From contig NZ_KB899212.1 of NCBI RefSeq assembly GCF_000378085.1, positions 248,001 to 312,000 of the forward strand: DNA of 64,000 nucleotides, in the 5' to 3' direction. Position numbers and translations under genes: made by a program. The notes under the pieces are model-generated. The model did no database searches. It was given only the letters and a program-made list of their open reading frames with translations, and was not told the origin of the DNA. This stretch comes from Hoylesella loescheii DSM 19665 = JCM 12249 = ATCC 15930. GTDB lineage: Bacteria; Bacteroidota; Bacteroidia; Bacteroidales; Bacteroidaceae. Positions within the stretch are counted from its first letter, which is position 1. The number at the start of each line of letters is the position of its first letter. Below, in pieces: positions 9,643 to 17,198 of this stretch.

Positions 9643-9692
9643 TGCCCTTCAACAAGGATTATCCATAAATTTAATTTAGATATTTTCATTTG

Positions 9693-9728
9693 GGGGTGTG
9701 CCACACAGGTGTGGTGCACCCCTTTTTT
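9693..9728 (+). terminator. Rho-independent terminator after the TPR gene
   Basis: A 14-bp stem (GGGGTGTGCCACAC pairing with GTGTGGTGCACCCC, two G-U pairs) is followed by six T residues. It closes the tonB/TPR region. Confidence 0.85.
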
Positions 9729-9831
9729 GTATTTCTCTCATTGTGACTTAGACAGGAAGAAAAGGTGAAGGAGTGAGAAGTTGAAAAGACGCTTAGACCT
9801 TACTTCATCACTATGCGTATAGTCCATACAC

Positions 9832-9956
9832 GAGTTTGGGATAAGAGATGTTCGCTATGTCAACTATCGCGTAGCGCTAGTTGGTGATACTTCCATTCGC
9901 TTTTTATCTAATCTTGCCCAAGAATGCATCGTAGCTTATCCCGAATTATCGTAACG
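9832..9956 (+). repeat. R1 dispersed repeat, partial copies in opposite orientation
   Basis: At 9832-9886 the sequence has GTTTGGGATAAGAG followed by CAACTATCGCGTAGCG, the two ends of the R1 repeat with the middle missing. At 9901-9956 an inverted copy end (TTATCTAATCTTGCCC ... CTTATCCCGAATTATCGTAA) follows. The same pair of sequences recurs at 20.6 kb and 22.2 kb. Confidence 0.65.
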
Positions 9957-10096
9957 TTTGATACCTGCTGGACACCATCTAGGGAGCTCGTTCCACCTCC
10001 TATTACCGCCACTAACTCACCCTTCCAACCTCCAACGCCACTTTTCACGCCTCACCCTATAAGCTCGTGTAGTGAGCTTTTTAAGCTCCCGCTTTG

Positions 10097-10206
10097 TTAC
10101 AGCTAAGTTGGACTCCTGTTCCAGCTAAGTTGGAATAGGGTTCCAATTCAACTGGAACAGCATTCCAGATAACATGGAACAGCCGTCCAAAACATATTTA
10201 ACACGG
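10097..10206. repeat. 22-bp dyad array, copy 1
   Basis: Five units start at 10097, 10119, 10141, 10163 and 10185, exactly 22 bp apart. The central units have TTCCA-N7-TGGAA followed by a 5-nt linker; the first and last are weaker (TTACA..., GTCCA...). See copies at 21294, 30025, 47202 and 56668, and a sequence-variant array at 39629. Confidence 0.85.
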
Positions 10207-10290
10207 CGGTTAATGTAATAATGCATTATCGGGGCCTAGAAAGCGCATCTTCGGAACTGTGAAAATGCGAACGACGGAAGGGTTGATTGG

Positions 10291-10370
10291 TGAGTTTGGG
10301 ATAAGTGACCATGCCCCCTGAACAGGATTGGACAGGTAAAGAAATGGCTATCTCGCCAACTAGTGCTAAG
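10291..10370 (+). repeat. R1 dispersed repeat, near full-length copy
   Basis: The copy runs from GTTTGGGATAAGTGACCATG through GGTAAAGAAATGGC to ATCTCGCCAACTAGTGC. It aligns closely in reverse to 22204-22296. A further inverted end (TTATCCCGAACTCGCGTAG) lies at 10396-10417. Confidence 0.7.
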
Positions 10371-10465
10371 CAACAGAAGGCATAACGATTGTGTTTTATC
10401 CCGAACTCGCGTAGTGCTGGCAGCGAAAAATCTTCGTTTTCACCAATTGTTTAAAACTTTTTTAG

Positions 10466-10473
10466 TATTTTTG
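10466..10473 (+). promoter_or_regulatory. Promoter-like -7 box without an obvious gene
   Basis: TATTTTTG fits TAnnTTTG and is preceded by AT-rich DNA with a TTG about 17 bp upstream. The only frame downstream is the weak one at 10578, so this may drive an unannotated transcript. Confidence 0.35.
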
Positions 10474-10577
10474 CAGTGTCGTCTTAACGATACCACGCTT
10501 CTGTTTGCGGATAGTGGTCATCAAGATGGCACATACATAATGGAAAGACGTTTACCCACGTTTTGTCTTTGGCGTAT

Positions 10578-10850
10578 ATGAATCTCGCAAATTCGAACTT
10601 GCAGTCAGAGACGAGGCAACAAGTAGATGTCCTCAATGATGTGATTATTACGCCCTTTACACTTGGGCATGACGGCGGATTGTCGCCTAGTGCATTGTCC
10701 TTGCTGTATGAAGAGGCTATATATAGCGCATCGGCGTGGGGCTCTACAGTTGCTCGTTCTACTGTAAGGGCAATGCGAGAGCCTATATGCGCGGGACGGG
10801 TGACGGTAGTCTCCGCGCTTTTTGTTATCGTATGCTCCACAAAGCACTAA
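10578..10850 (+). CDS. Doubtful small protein
   Basis: A 90-aa frame opens with ATG and lies about 105 nt after a promoter-like box. The sequence (MNLANSNLQSETRQQVDVLN...) has no domain I recognise, and codon choice is not clearly protein-like. An antisense frame of 118 aa covers the same DNA (10484-10840) with equally weak character. It may be a decayed gene or chance. Confidence 0.15.
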   Translation: MNLANSNLQSETRQQVDVLNDVIITPFTLGHDGGLSPSALSLLYEEAIYSASAWGSTVARSTVRAMREPICAGRVTVVSALFVIVCSTKH

Positions 10851-11183
10851 ACAAACACTAAAAACTCGTCCTATCATGGAGACACAAGGACATGAACGCT
10901 TAATGCCTATGAAACCCTTATCTACAATATTGACTTAGCTGTTGGTAGCCCATAAAGGACGGCTCATACGGACCTATGCCTGCAAACTGCAGACTGCATA
11001 CGTCTAGACGCATTTCCGTGCTATGTCTTCGCCAGGGTGTACACTTGGCTCATGCCCATAAGTGTGTAGTTTCTTTGCTTTGTATCTGTGTCCGTGACGT
11101 ATGCCAATACGTTATGTTCACATTCTGTATGTACCCCATTCACATTCTCCGTTCGCTATAAATACAACCACATGGCCTATGCC

Positions 11184-11191
11184 TAACTTTG
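11184..11191 (+). promoter_or_regulatory. Promoter -7 box for the GTPase cassette
   Basis: TAACTTTG matches TAnnTTTG exactly and is the best box upstream of the 11394 gene. It would give a leader of about 195 nt containing short inverted sequences such as GGCTCTAAACCGTAGC, so the leader may be structured. Confidence 0.5.
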
Positions 11192-11393
11192 CATTTGTAA
11201 CCAGTGGCGATGTGGACAGCAGCAACCCACGGCTCTAAACCGTAGCTAACTCCGCCTTACCCAATAACAATAAAACAAATCTCACGAAGAGCTGTCATGG
11301 TAGCACACAATGTAAGCTATCTCCTTATTATATATGTGTCGCCCTGCCACTGCTTCACAAGAAAAGCATAAAACAACATCAAACTAATAAGAT

Positions 11394-11618
11394 ATGGCAA
11401 AATACCGAATAACCACTAAACATTTGCGAACCAACAACGGCGTTCGCATCGAGCCCGGCATGTCCGTGGAAGTGATAACCCCCACCATCGGCAACCCCGT
11501 TGTCAACAATGGCGGCACATTAGTTCAACAAGCTTTCCTCCGTATCTATGGCGTTGACATTAAGAAGGCAGGCTGCTTGAATATGGGGGAGTTGAGTGCA
11601 GAGGAAATAACAGATTAG
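11394..11618 (+). CDS. Small conserved-looking protein, DUF6140-like
   Basis: This 74-aa protein (MAKYRITTKHLRTNNGVRIE...) has no signal peptide or membrane helix. The pattern GVRIEPGMSVEV, a Asn/Gly-rich turn (NPVVNNGG), then AFLRIYGVDIKKAG and a hydrophobic end recalls the family named DUF6140 in Bacteroidetes; this is from memory and not tested. It probably forms a small beta-rich domain. It is the first gene of a five-gene cassette and is followed 19 nt later by the GTPase gene. Confidence 0.7.
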   Translation: MAKYRITTKHLRTNNGVRIEPGMSVEVITPTIGNPVVNNGGTLVQQAFLRIYGVDIKKAGCLNMGELSAEEITD

Positions 11619-11637
11619 TTAATCAAAGAGTAATGTT

Positions 11638-12258
11638 ATGATTGATTTAATTATTGAGGCCTTATTGGCTTACTTCTTGTTAAAGCCTTCTCAGAAGACG
11701 AAAAAGATAGCCATCCTGGGAATTAAAGGATCAGGAAAAACAACTCTGTGGAATGGCTTACGAGACAAAAACGAGGTAGAATATGTAACAACCCACTATC
11801 AAGAGATAGATGAGTTTTCAATTAAAAGTGGAAAGGACGAAGTAACGATTGCCTCCACCAAAGATATTGGAGGAGGAGATTATTATGTGCCTTGCTATGA
11901 CGAGCTCATAGAAGACGGCACGTTTATTTACTTCCTTGTAGACATCAACACAATTAAAGAAAACAAGGATGCAATAAGAATGCGACTACGCAAGATATTC
12001 AATATGATAAAAGGTGAAAGTGGTGAGGACGGCAAGAAAGACTGTGGTTTCAAAATTCTTGTAACCCACACAGACGTATTCTTTAACAACAACTTAAAAT
12101 GTATGCCAAAAGCACAACTCATCGAATATGTAAATGATGGGTTAGAACTTGCAACGATAAAAGGCTTGCCAAGAGATATGGCGAAGAGAATAGAAACTGT
12201 AAATCTCAACTCGCCAAATGATATAAAAACAATTAAAGACGAAATAATAGACAGATAA
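11638..12258 (+). CDS. Arf-like membrane-anchored small GTPase
   Basis: The 206-aa protein starts with one membrane helix (about 2-15, IDLIIEALLAYFLL), then a Ras/Arf-type GTPase core. The P-loop is GIKGSGKTT (residues 28-36, GxxxxGKT). Switch II resembles Arf/SR-beta: DIGGGD, with D76 and G79 as the DxxG motif. The base-recognition motif appears as THTD (143-146) in place of NKxD. T51/T52 are candidates for the switch I threonine. It should sit on the inner face of the membrane and act as a nucleotide switch. Codons are more AT-rich than in flanking genes, suggesting transfer. It abuts the next gene with no gap (stop directly followed by ATG). Confidence 0.8.
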   Translation: MIDLIIEALLAYFLLKPSQKTKKIAILGIKGSGKTTLWNGLRDKNEVEYVTTHYQEIDEFSIKSGKDEVTIASTKDIGGGDYYVPCYDELIEDGTFIYFLVDINTIKENKDAIRMRLRKIFNMIKGESGEDGKKDCGFKILVTHTDVFFNNNLKCMPKAQLIEYVNDGLELATIKGLPRDMAKRIETVNLNSPNDIKTIKDEIIDR

Positions 12259-12696
12259 ATGGAAACTAGCATTTTATGGTATCAGCCTGCAAGGCTAAGT
12301 GAGCAGGATGTTATAATACACAATGGTGAAAGGGTTGAAGATGCATTAAAATGCGCTGAACACTTCGGGTTGATAAAACAACAAGCTGATTTTGTACTTA
12401 AAAAAAACAGCCCTTGGTGCGGTAAGGTGCGCAATTTCTTCTTCATGAAAGGTAATCTGGATGCCAAGGATGAACTAGGACGTACCATGAGCTTTATGTA
12501 TATAACGGATTTACCCAATCCGAAAGAGGCATTGAAACATGATTTGGAACTGGCTGGCCTTGGCTTAGCTTCCTCTTCTGAAAACTGCTTAAACAGAAAC
12601 AGCCGATTGACAACATTCCAAATCGCACTAATCTCTATAGCCATATTAACAATTGTAACTTTAATTATTTACTCATTAAGCATAATAGATAAATGA
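12259..12696 (+). CDS. Unknown tail-anchored membrane protein of the GTPase cassette
   Basis: I do not recognise this 145-aa protein. A soluble N-terminal part (1-115) with a central WCGKVRNFFFMKGNLDAKDE segment is followed by one C-terminal membrane helix (about 119-141, FQIALISIAILTIVTLIIYS), and only a few residues after it. This topology is a tail anchor with the soluble domain in the cytoplasm, the same side as the GTPase. Its ATG directly follows the GTPase stop, and its own stop overlaps the next start by four bases (ATGA), so the three are translationally coupled. A role as GTPase partner or regulator is inference. Confidence 0.65.
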   Translation: METSILWYQPARLSEQDVIIHNGERVEDALKCAEHFGLIKQQADFVLKKNSPWCGKVRNFFFMKGNLDAKDELGRTMSFMYITDLPNPKEALKHDLELAGLGLASSSENCLNRNSRLTTFQIALISIAILTIVTLIIYSLSIIDK

Positions 12697-13427
12697 AAAA
12701 GGAATTATTGATAGTTGTAGACAAGGATTATCACAATGGTTTGAAAAGTGGTTTTTACCCAGAAATGCTTACAGACGATGTGAATAGAAGGGTAGAATTC
12801 GTCAATCCAGACGAGGTGACTCAACCAAACTTTACGCTACATACACCACCTTCCTTTGATGACAAAGACTTATACATTAAAGACAGCCATAGTAATGTGT
12901 ATGTGAGAATGGATGATGACAACATAGAAAAGTTGTTTATCACTTCACAGTGTAATGCTGTAAAAGAGGCGTTGGTAAGAATGGGTGCAAAGCGTATCAC
13001 AATTAAAAAGACTGTTAAGGACACAGATAAAGAAGAAACAGAGCTGAATGGGAATGCCAAACATACTCTTGTCAAAGGTGCGGTGCATGTTGGTTGGGAT
13101 AAATCAACCTCGATAAACCTGCAAGGAATGATTTCTAGCGAAGACCCTAACCGTGAACCTAAACCTTTTGCCGATGTAATGGCATTCATAAATGAACATG
13201 GACTGGCTAACGATACATTTCTTACCATGTTAGCTGATAGACTAAGATGTGACGAACGGCTATCAGGTAAAGAGGAAATGACTGTTAACTGGCTGTGTGA
13301 ACTCAAAAGTTCGTGGAATTTTGCCGTAGATATTAAAGCCAAGTTGGTAAACGCACACGCGGATGCCATGCACAAGAAAGAGCATATCCACGAGTTTACT
13401 TCGGTAATTGAAGTAGATTTTGGGTAG
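12693..13427 (+). CDS. Unknown soluble protein of the GTPase cassette
   Basis: This 244-aa protein is not one I recognise. No signal peptide or strong membrane helix is seen. Residues 90-150 are beta-like with alternating polar and apolar residues (AKRITIKKTVKDTDKE, TLVKGAVHVGWDKSTSINLQ), and residues 160-230 look helical (FADVMAFINEHG, WLCELKSSWNFAVDIKAKL). The end, EFTSVIEVDFG, is a final strand. The charged alternating strands could suit a pore-forming or lipid-contacting domain, but that is speculation. It overlaps the previous gene by four bases and is AT-rich like its partners. Confidence 0.65.
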   Translation: MKKELLIVVDKDYHNGLKSGFYPEMLTDDVNRRVEFVNPDEVTQPNFTLHTPPSFDDKDLYIKDSHSNVYVRMDDDNIEKLFITSQCNAVKEALVRMGAKRITIKKTVKDTDKEETELNGNAKHTLVKGAVHVGWDKSTSINLQGMISSEDPNREPKPFADVMAFINEHGLANDTFLTMLADRLRCDERLSGKEEMTVNWLCELKSSWNFAVDIKAKLVNAHADAMHKKEHIHEFTSVIEVDFG

Positions 13428-13506
13428 AATCAACAAAACGACTGGGAATAAATGTTGTACAATACAAGATAGTATAATAGTAAAACCATTCAAAAATTAA
13501 TACACT

Positions 13507-13650
13507 ATGGCAATAACAATTAAGCCTGTTGTCGAGCTTCTAAAGCCCTTTGCTAAGCAAGCAGCTGAGGCTGCCGCAACTTTTGTTATACAAGAAGGCA
13601 TAAAAAAGATATTTGAAAAGAAAGAAACGAAGAACAAGCAAAAGAAATAA
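13507..13650 (+). CDS. Small basic amphipathic peptide of the GTPase cassette
   Basis: A 47-aa frame, ATG to TAA, follows 79 bp after the 244-aa gene and before the cassette terminator. The peptide begins MAITIKPVVELLKPFAKQAA, continues through an Ala/Val-rich helix (AEAAATFVIQEGIKKIF) and ends in a Lys-rich tail (EKKETKNKQKK). It has coding character: an A-rich leader before ATG and an amphipathic helix. It may bind membranes or act as a small partner or effector of the cassette. No homology is claimed. Confidence 0.55.
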   Translation: MAITIKPVVELLKPFAKQAAEAAATFVIQEGIKKIFEKKETKNKQKK

Positions 13651-13690
13651 AAAGTATCTATAGCTTTTGTAGTTATATACTTTACGGTTT

Positions 13691-13750
13691 CCCCCTCCAT
13701 CCTCTCTACCTGCATTGCGAGTTTGCAGTCAATTAAGAGGGTGGAGGGGG
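13691..13750. terminator. Hairpin between convergent genes
   Basis: Arms 13691-13705 (CCCCCTCCATCCTCT) and 13736-13750 pair over 15 bp with one G-U. A second small hairpin (CTGCA ... TGCAG) lies in the loop. It sits between the end of the plus-strand cassette and the end of the minus-strand gene, so it probably stops both. Confidence 0.7.
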
Positions 13751-13754
13751 ATAA

Positions 13755-15155
13755 TTAAGTTGGCAGTTGTTCCCAATTCGGCACCTTGGTTATGCCATAC
13801 TTCTCTAATACTTCGGGCTCGATGGGCAGGTAGATGTCTAGCTCGTCGAAGGCAAGATATGCTTTGTCGTCCATAAGCAGTTGACCAACGTTGTCGCCCA
13901 TTTTGATTCTCTCAAAACCGTCATGTGCGTCACGCGGAACGCGATAAAGAAAGTCTTCGTCTGTCGATAAAATGTAGATGTAGTTTATAGAGACGGCGAA
14001 AAGACTGGGATAAAACGTGTATTCGGCCGAGGAATATTGGGCTGTAACGCCCTTGTTGTGTGTTATCCAATTGGCGTATTGCTCGTTCAAGGCTTCGTCT
14101 GTTACGCGTGTAAGGTTGATTTTGGCAGACCATACGTTAGAGGGAAACTCACGACGCAGGTTTAATTCAGTCGGATGTTTCTCCTCCAACTTCTCTACAA
14201 GGTAGTATGTGTTTACTGATTCTGAATAGGGATGGCCCTGTATGTGTTGCCAAAACGCTAAGAGGTGCATGATGTTGGCAACAGGTTTGCCCTGTTCTCC
14301 CCATAAGAACCTGATGAGGAAACGCGTGTGGCGCATTGTTCCATCGGCTAATTTCTCCCAGTGGAACATAAAATGTCCTGTGTTATTGTCGGCCTCAATA
14401 AACTGCCAAAAGTGCGTATACTCGTTGCGCCCTTCGCATTCGTTCCAAAAGCCATCAAGGTCTAGCGCCACCGTCTGTTGCTTCACGTTGTCTGCCGTAT
14501 CGTAAATCCCTTGTGGGTGGGATAAGCCATTATAGATTTCCAGCACTTCGCGAGTGTGGTAAATCAGCATCAGCCTTGTTTTCTTCTTCTCCTGTCTCGC
14601 CTTAACCAACGCAGGGAGTGAGGTGAAGACGCGCGTGTTGCTGGTAAAGCGTTTGAGCAACTGCATCACCGACTCGTATTTTTGGCCCATGTCTGTTGCA
14701 TCGCCATCGCGCGAACCATAACCGGGGATGGCTTTTAGCAAGAAAGAAATGAGGAAGGGTACGCTGATATCTTGTGCAAGGACTTGCTGAAATATTTGTG
14801 ATATACGGCTATTAAGATTAGTTGGTGGTTCGAGGGAATAGTAGAACAGGAGTAGTTGGTAGGCCAACTCTTCGGGATTGGCACGCCGTGCGAGATGTTT
14901 GTCGTAGAAATGCCATGCAACGCTGTATTCTGCTAACAGTTCTTCGAGGTCTATCACTTCGTCGGTATCAAGTCGAACTTGCTCTTTAAGGTCTCGAAAA
15001 GCGGCGCGCATACGCTGAACCGACTTAAAGCTTCTCTTCACACCATTGTTGTGTAGAGAATGGTTGTCTAGCCAGTCTTCTAGTTCTGCCATCCTGTTGA
15101 ACAACAGACGGGTGTTGGCAATGGCCGTAAGCCATTCTTCGTATGTTTCTTTCAT
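13755..15155 (-). CDS. Unknown large cytoplasmic protein
   Basis: This protein of about 466 aa is not one I recognise. It lacks a signal peptide and membrane helices. The first 200 residues look helical (ETYEEWLTAIANTRLLFNRM...), and the rest is mixed, with many aromatic residues (HFWQFIEADNNTGHFMFHWE, YFYPSLFAVSINYIYILST-like strands). The open frame begins at 15167, but a perfect promoter box (15172-15179) would place the RNA start at about that ATG, so the second ATG at 15155 (MKETYEEW) is preferred. It converges on the GTPase cassette, but base composition is like the rest of the chromosome. Confidence 0.7.
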   Translation of the reverse strand: MKETYEEWLTAIANTRLLFNRMAELEDWLDNHSLHNNGVKRSFKSVQRMRAAFRDLKEQVRLDTDEVIDLEELLAEYSVAWHFYDKHLARRANPEELAYQLLLFYYSLEPPTNLNSRISQIFQQVLAQDISVPFLISFLLKAIPGYGSRDGDATDMGQKYESVMQLLKRFTSNTRVFTSLPALVKARQEKKKTRLMLIYHTREVLEIYNGLSHPQGIYDTADNVKQQTVALDLDGFWNECEGRNEYTHFWQFIEADNNTGHFMFHWEKLADGTMRHTRFLIRFLWGEQGKPVANIMHLLAFWQHIQGHPYSESVNTYYLVEKLEEKHPTELNLRREFPSNVWSAKINLTRVTDEALNEQYANWITHNKGVTAQYSSAEYTFYPSLFAVSINYIYILSTDEDFLYRVPRDAHDGFERIKMGDNVGQLLMDDKAYLAFDELDIYLPIEPEVLEKYGITKVPNWEQLPT

Positions 15156-15171
15156 GTTTGTTTTCATACGG

Positions 15172-15179
15172 CAAAGTTA
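15172..15179 (-). promoter_or_regulatory. Promoter -7 box that decides the start of the 13755-15155 gene
   Basis: On the minus strand TAACTTTG matches TAnnTTTG. Transcription would start near 15166, within the first possible ATG (15165-15167), leaving the ATG at 15155 as the usable start with a leader of about 10 nt. Confidence 0.6.
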
Positions 15180-15334
15180 CGGATTTAGGTAGTAACAGAT
15201 GAAGCACGTGAGGCTATGTGTGTTGCAAAACATGCGTTTTGTTGATATTTTGTGTTAAGGTACGATTTAGGGGGAGTATTAGGAGTATGTAGAAATAAGA
15301 CGCATGGAGAGGGGAAGTTTGTTTTCGCGATACC

Positions 15335-15389
15335 GCTATATATAATGAGAGCCACTATGCGTAGTGGCTCTCATATATATGCTATAGCG
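15335..15389 (-). terminator. Hairpin after the first SusC/SusD pair
   Basis: Arms meet as ATGAGAGCCACTA and TAGTGGCTCTCAT around a TGCG loop, extended by TATA-rich pairing and CGCTATA/TATAGCG further out. It lies 16 bp past the SusD stop. There is no clear T-run, so it is a terminator or an RNA-stabilising hairpin. Confidence 0.6.
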
Positions 15390-15404
15390 CATTACAACAA
15401 AGTG

Positions 15405-17171
15405 TTATTCCCATCCTGGGTTTTGTGGATTAAGCGCTTTGTTGAGCACCAATTCTTGTTTGGGCAGTGGGTAGAGGAAACGGCGGTCGTTGGCTTTCCA
15501 CTTTCTACCTGCATCGTCTAGCTGTTTGGCAGCCTTATATTGATATAGGTATGTTGCGCCATTATATTCAATGGTAGGACGGCCTGTTTTGCTGTCGAAT
15601 GTTCCTTCGGGGAAGCCGCTGATAGATTTTGGCGTAATTCTGATGCCGAACATCGTTTTGGGGTTCTCCATCAGTTTCATGGCATTCCAACGTTTTAGGT
15701 CGTCGAGCCTGAAACCTTCTGCAATAAGCTCGATGCGGCGTTCGCGTCGTATCTCATAGATGAGGTTGGATAGCGTGTAACCATAATTAATGGGCTTGGC
15801 ATCGGTAACGGGTGTGGTTGTGAGATGCGGCATGTCAACGCGGTCGCGCAGCTTATTAATGGTCTTATCGAGTACTTCTTGTGTGCAAGTACCCAGTTCT
15901 GCATGGGCTTCTGCATTGATGAGCAGCACCTCGGCATAGCGATATACAAACCAGTCGAATGAAGAGCTGCGCGCCTCTTGTTGCGTGGTGTTTGCATGAT
16001 GGAACTTCACGCAATCATAACCTGTTACGCTTTTGCTAGCCCCCACTCGGTTTGCTGCTTCGTTAAGGTCTCGTACACCATTTCTAACATAGTAGGGTTT
16101 GTGGTTGTTATCTACGATTTGATAGAGACGAGGGTCGCGGTTGGTAAGTTCTTCTTCAAGGTCGTTGTCGCCAACATAACCTGAGCCACTATTATAAATA
16201 GGAGTACCATCTTTCATCAAGAAAGATTCTACAAAGTCTTTTGATAAGCCCATACCTCCGTTTTGCACTTGTCTACCTAGTTCGTGCGTGAGCACACCTG
16301 TCACATAAAATCTTGCTAGGATACATTCTTTGTTGGTAGAAAGGTCTTCTTGTGTGAACTGGTTTGAGTAAGAAAGTGGGTAATTAGGGAAGTGGAGCTG
16401 GTCGCAACCTGCATCTGTACCTTTCACAATGTCGAATGTCCCAGCATTCATCAGCGTGTCGGTTTGCAGTACGGCCGCTTTCAATAGCGCATCAGCCGAC
16501 AGTTCTCCTGTGGCAGCTTCTTTGTGGTACTTTTTGTAAGTTCCAAAATGGAGATAAATGCGTGCTAGCTGAGTTCGTGCCGCTTCTTTATTGAGGCGGC
16601 CAGACTCAGACTGTGATTTCTCGGGTAGCCATTTGATGGCAAACAAGAAGTCGTCAATCACCTTACCAAGTACCAAGTCGCGTGGGTCGCGCCCTTTATA
16701 AAGCTGTTCCTTATTATCCGTTTGCAAATCTTCATCATAGTAAGGAACGTTTCCAAACATCTTGATCTTGTTGAAATAATGCAAGCCACGGAAGAACCTT
16801 ACTTCAGCCACATACTTGTTGATTTCGTTTTGGTTGCCAGCTACTTTTGAGTAGCGCTTCATGAAGTAGTTACAAGCGCGTATGTCGTTCCAATACCATC
16901 CGTTTCCTGCCGAAGCTTCTGTGGGAACGGTCATCTCGTCAAAGAGATAAGAGCTGTAGTTGGACGTTACAAAGTTGTCGCTCACGTTGTCGAGCGTTGC
17001 AGATGGACTACTCAACACGCCATAAAGGCCATTGGCATAAAGCTTTAGGTCGTTGGTCGAGGTCCAGTAGGTTTGATCCGTGAAAGAATCAAGTGGTGAT
17101 AAGTCTGTATAATCGCACGCTGCTGTCATTCCTGCAAATAATGATAGCGCGATATAATTTCTTAATTTCAT
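15405..17171 (-). CDS. SusD/RagB family nutrient-binding outer membrane lipoprotein
   Basis: The product (588 aa from the ATG at 17171; an ATG two codons upstream is also possible) has a lipoprotein signal MKLRNYIALSLFAGMTAAC. Family features include LSPLDSFTDQTYWTSTNDLK near the N-terminus, ADKY-type helices (AEVRFFRGLHYFNKIKMFGN), FVYRYAEVLLINAEAHAELG, IRRERRIELIAEGFRLDDLK and the closing FLYPLPKQELVLNKALNPQN. It caps the SusC channel and binds the substrate at the surface. It follows its SusC partner by about 27 bp. No glycosidase or regulator is next to it, so the substrate is unknown. Confidence 0.93.
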   Translation of the reverse strand: MKLRNYIALSLFAGMTAACDYTDLSPLDSFTDQTYWTSTNDLKLYANGLYGVLSSPSATLDNVSDNFVTSNYSSYLFDEMTVPTEASAGNGWYWNDIRACNYFMKRYSKVAGNQNEINKYVAEVRFFRGLHYFNKIKMFGNVPYYDEDLQTDNKEQLYKGRDPRDLVLGKVIDDFLFAIKWLPEKSQSESGRLNKEAARTQLARIYLHFGTYKKYHKEAATGELSADALLKAAVLQTDTLMNAGTFDIVKGTDAGCDQLHFPNYPLSYSNQFTQEDLSTNKECILARFYVTGVLTHELGRQVQNGGMGLSKDFVESFLMKDGTPIYNSGSGYVGDNDLEEELTNRDPRLYQIVDNNHKPYYVRNGVRDLNEAANRVGASKSVTGYDCVKFHHANTTQQEARSSSFDWFVYRYAEVLLINAEAHAELGTCTQEVLDKTINKLRDRVDMPHLTTTPVTDAKPINYGYTLSNLIYEIRRERRIELIAEGFRLDDLKRWNAMKLMENPKTMFGIRITPKSISGFPEGTFDSKTGRPTIEYNGATYLYQYKAAKQLDDAGRKWKANDRRFLYPLPKQELVLNKALNPQNPGWE

Positions 17172-17198
17172 AATCATTGTTATTTATAAAGTGACACA

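Larger units (their letters stand above)
9729..11393. other. 1.7-kb stretch without clear genes
   Basis: The first half (to about 10.42 kb) holds dispersed repeats: a short 8-bp-period piece (9759-9793), R1 copies (9832-9956 and 10291-10370, with an inverted end near 10396-10417) and a 22-bp dyad array (10097-10206). The second half has two promoter-like boxes (10466-10473 and 11184-11191) and one weak open frame (10578-10850). Other frames here look random in composition. Confidence 0.6.

Noticed and set aside
9924..10106. 60-aa frame in the repeat region
   Set aside because: Pro/Ser/Thr-rich chance frame overlapping R1 and the dyad array.
10097..10206. CRISPR array
   Set aside because: Units are 22 bp with no unique spacers and half of each unit is a dyad; there is no repeat-spacer pattern or cas gene.
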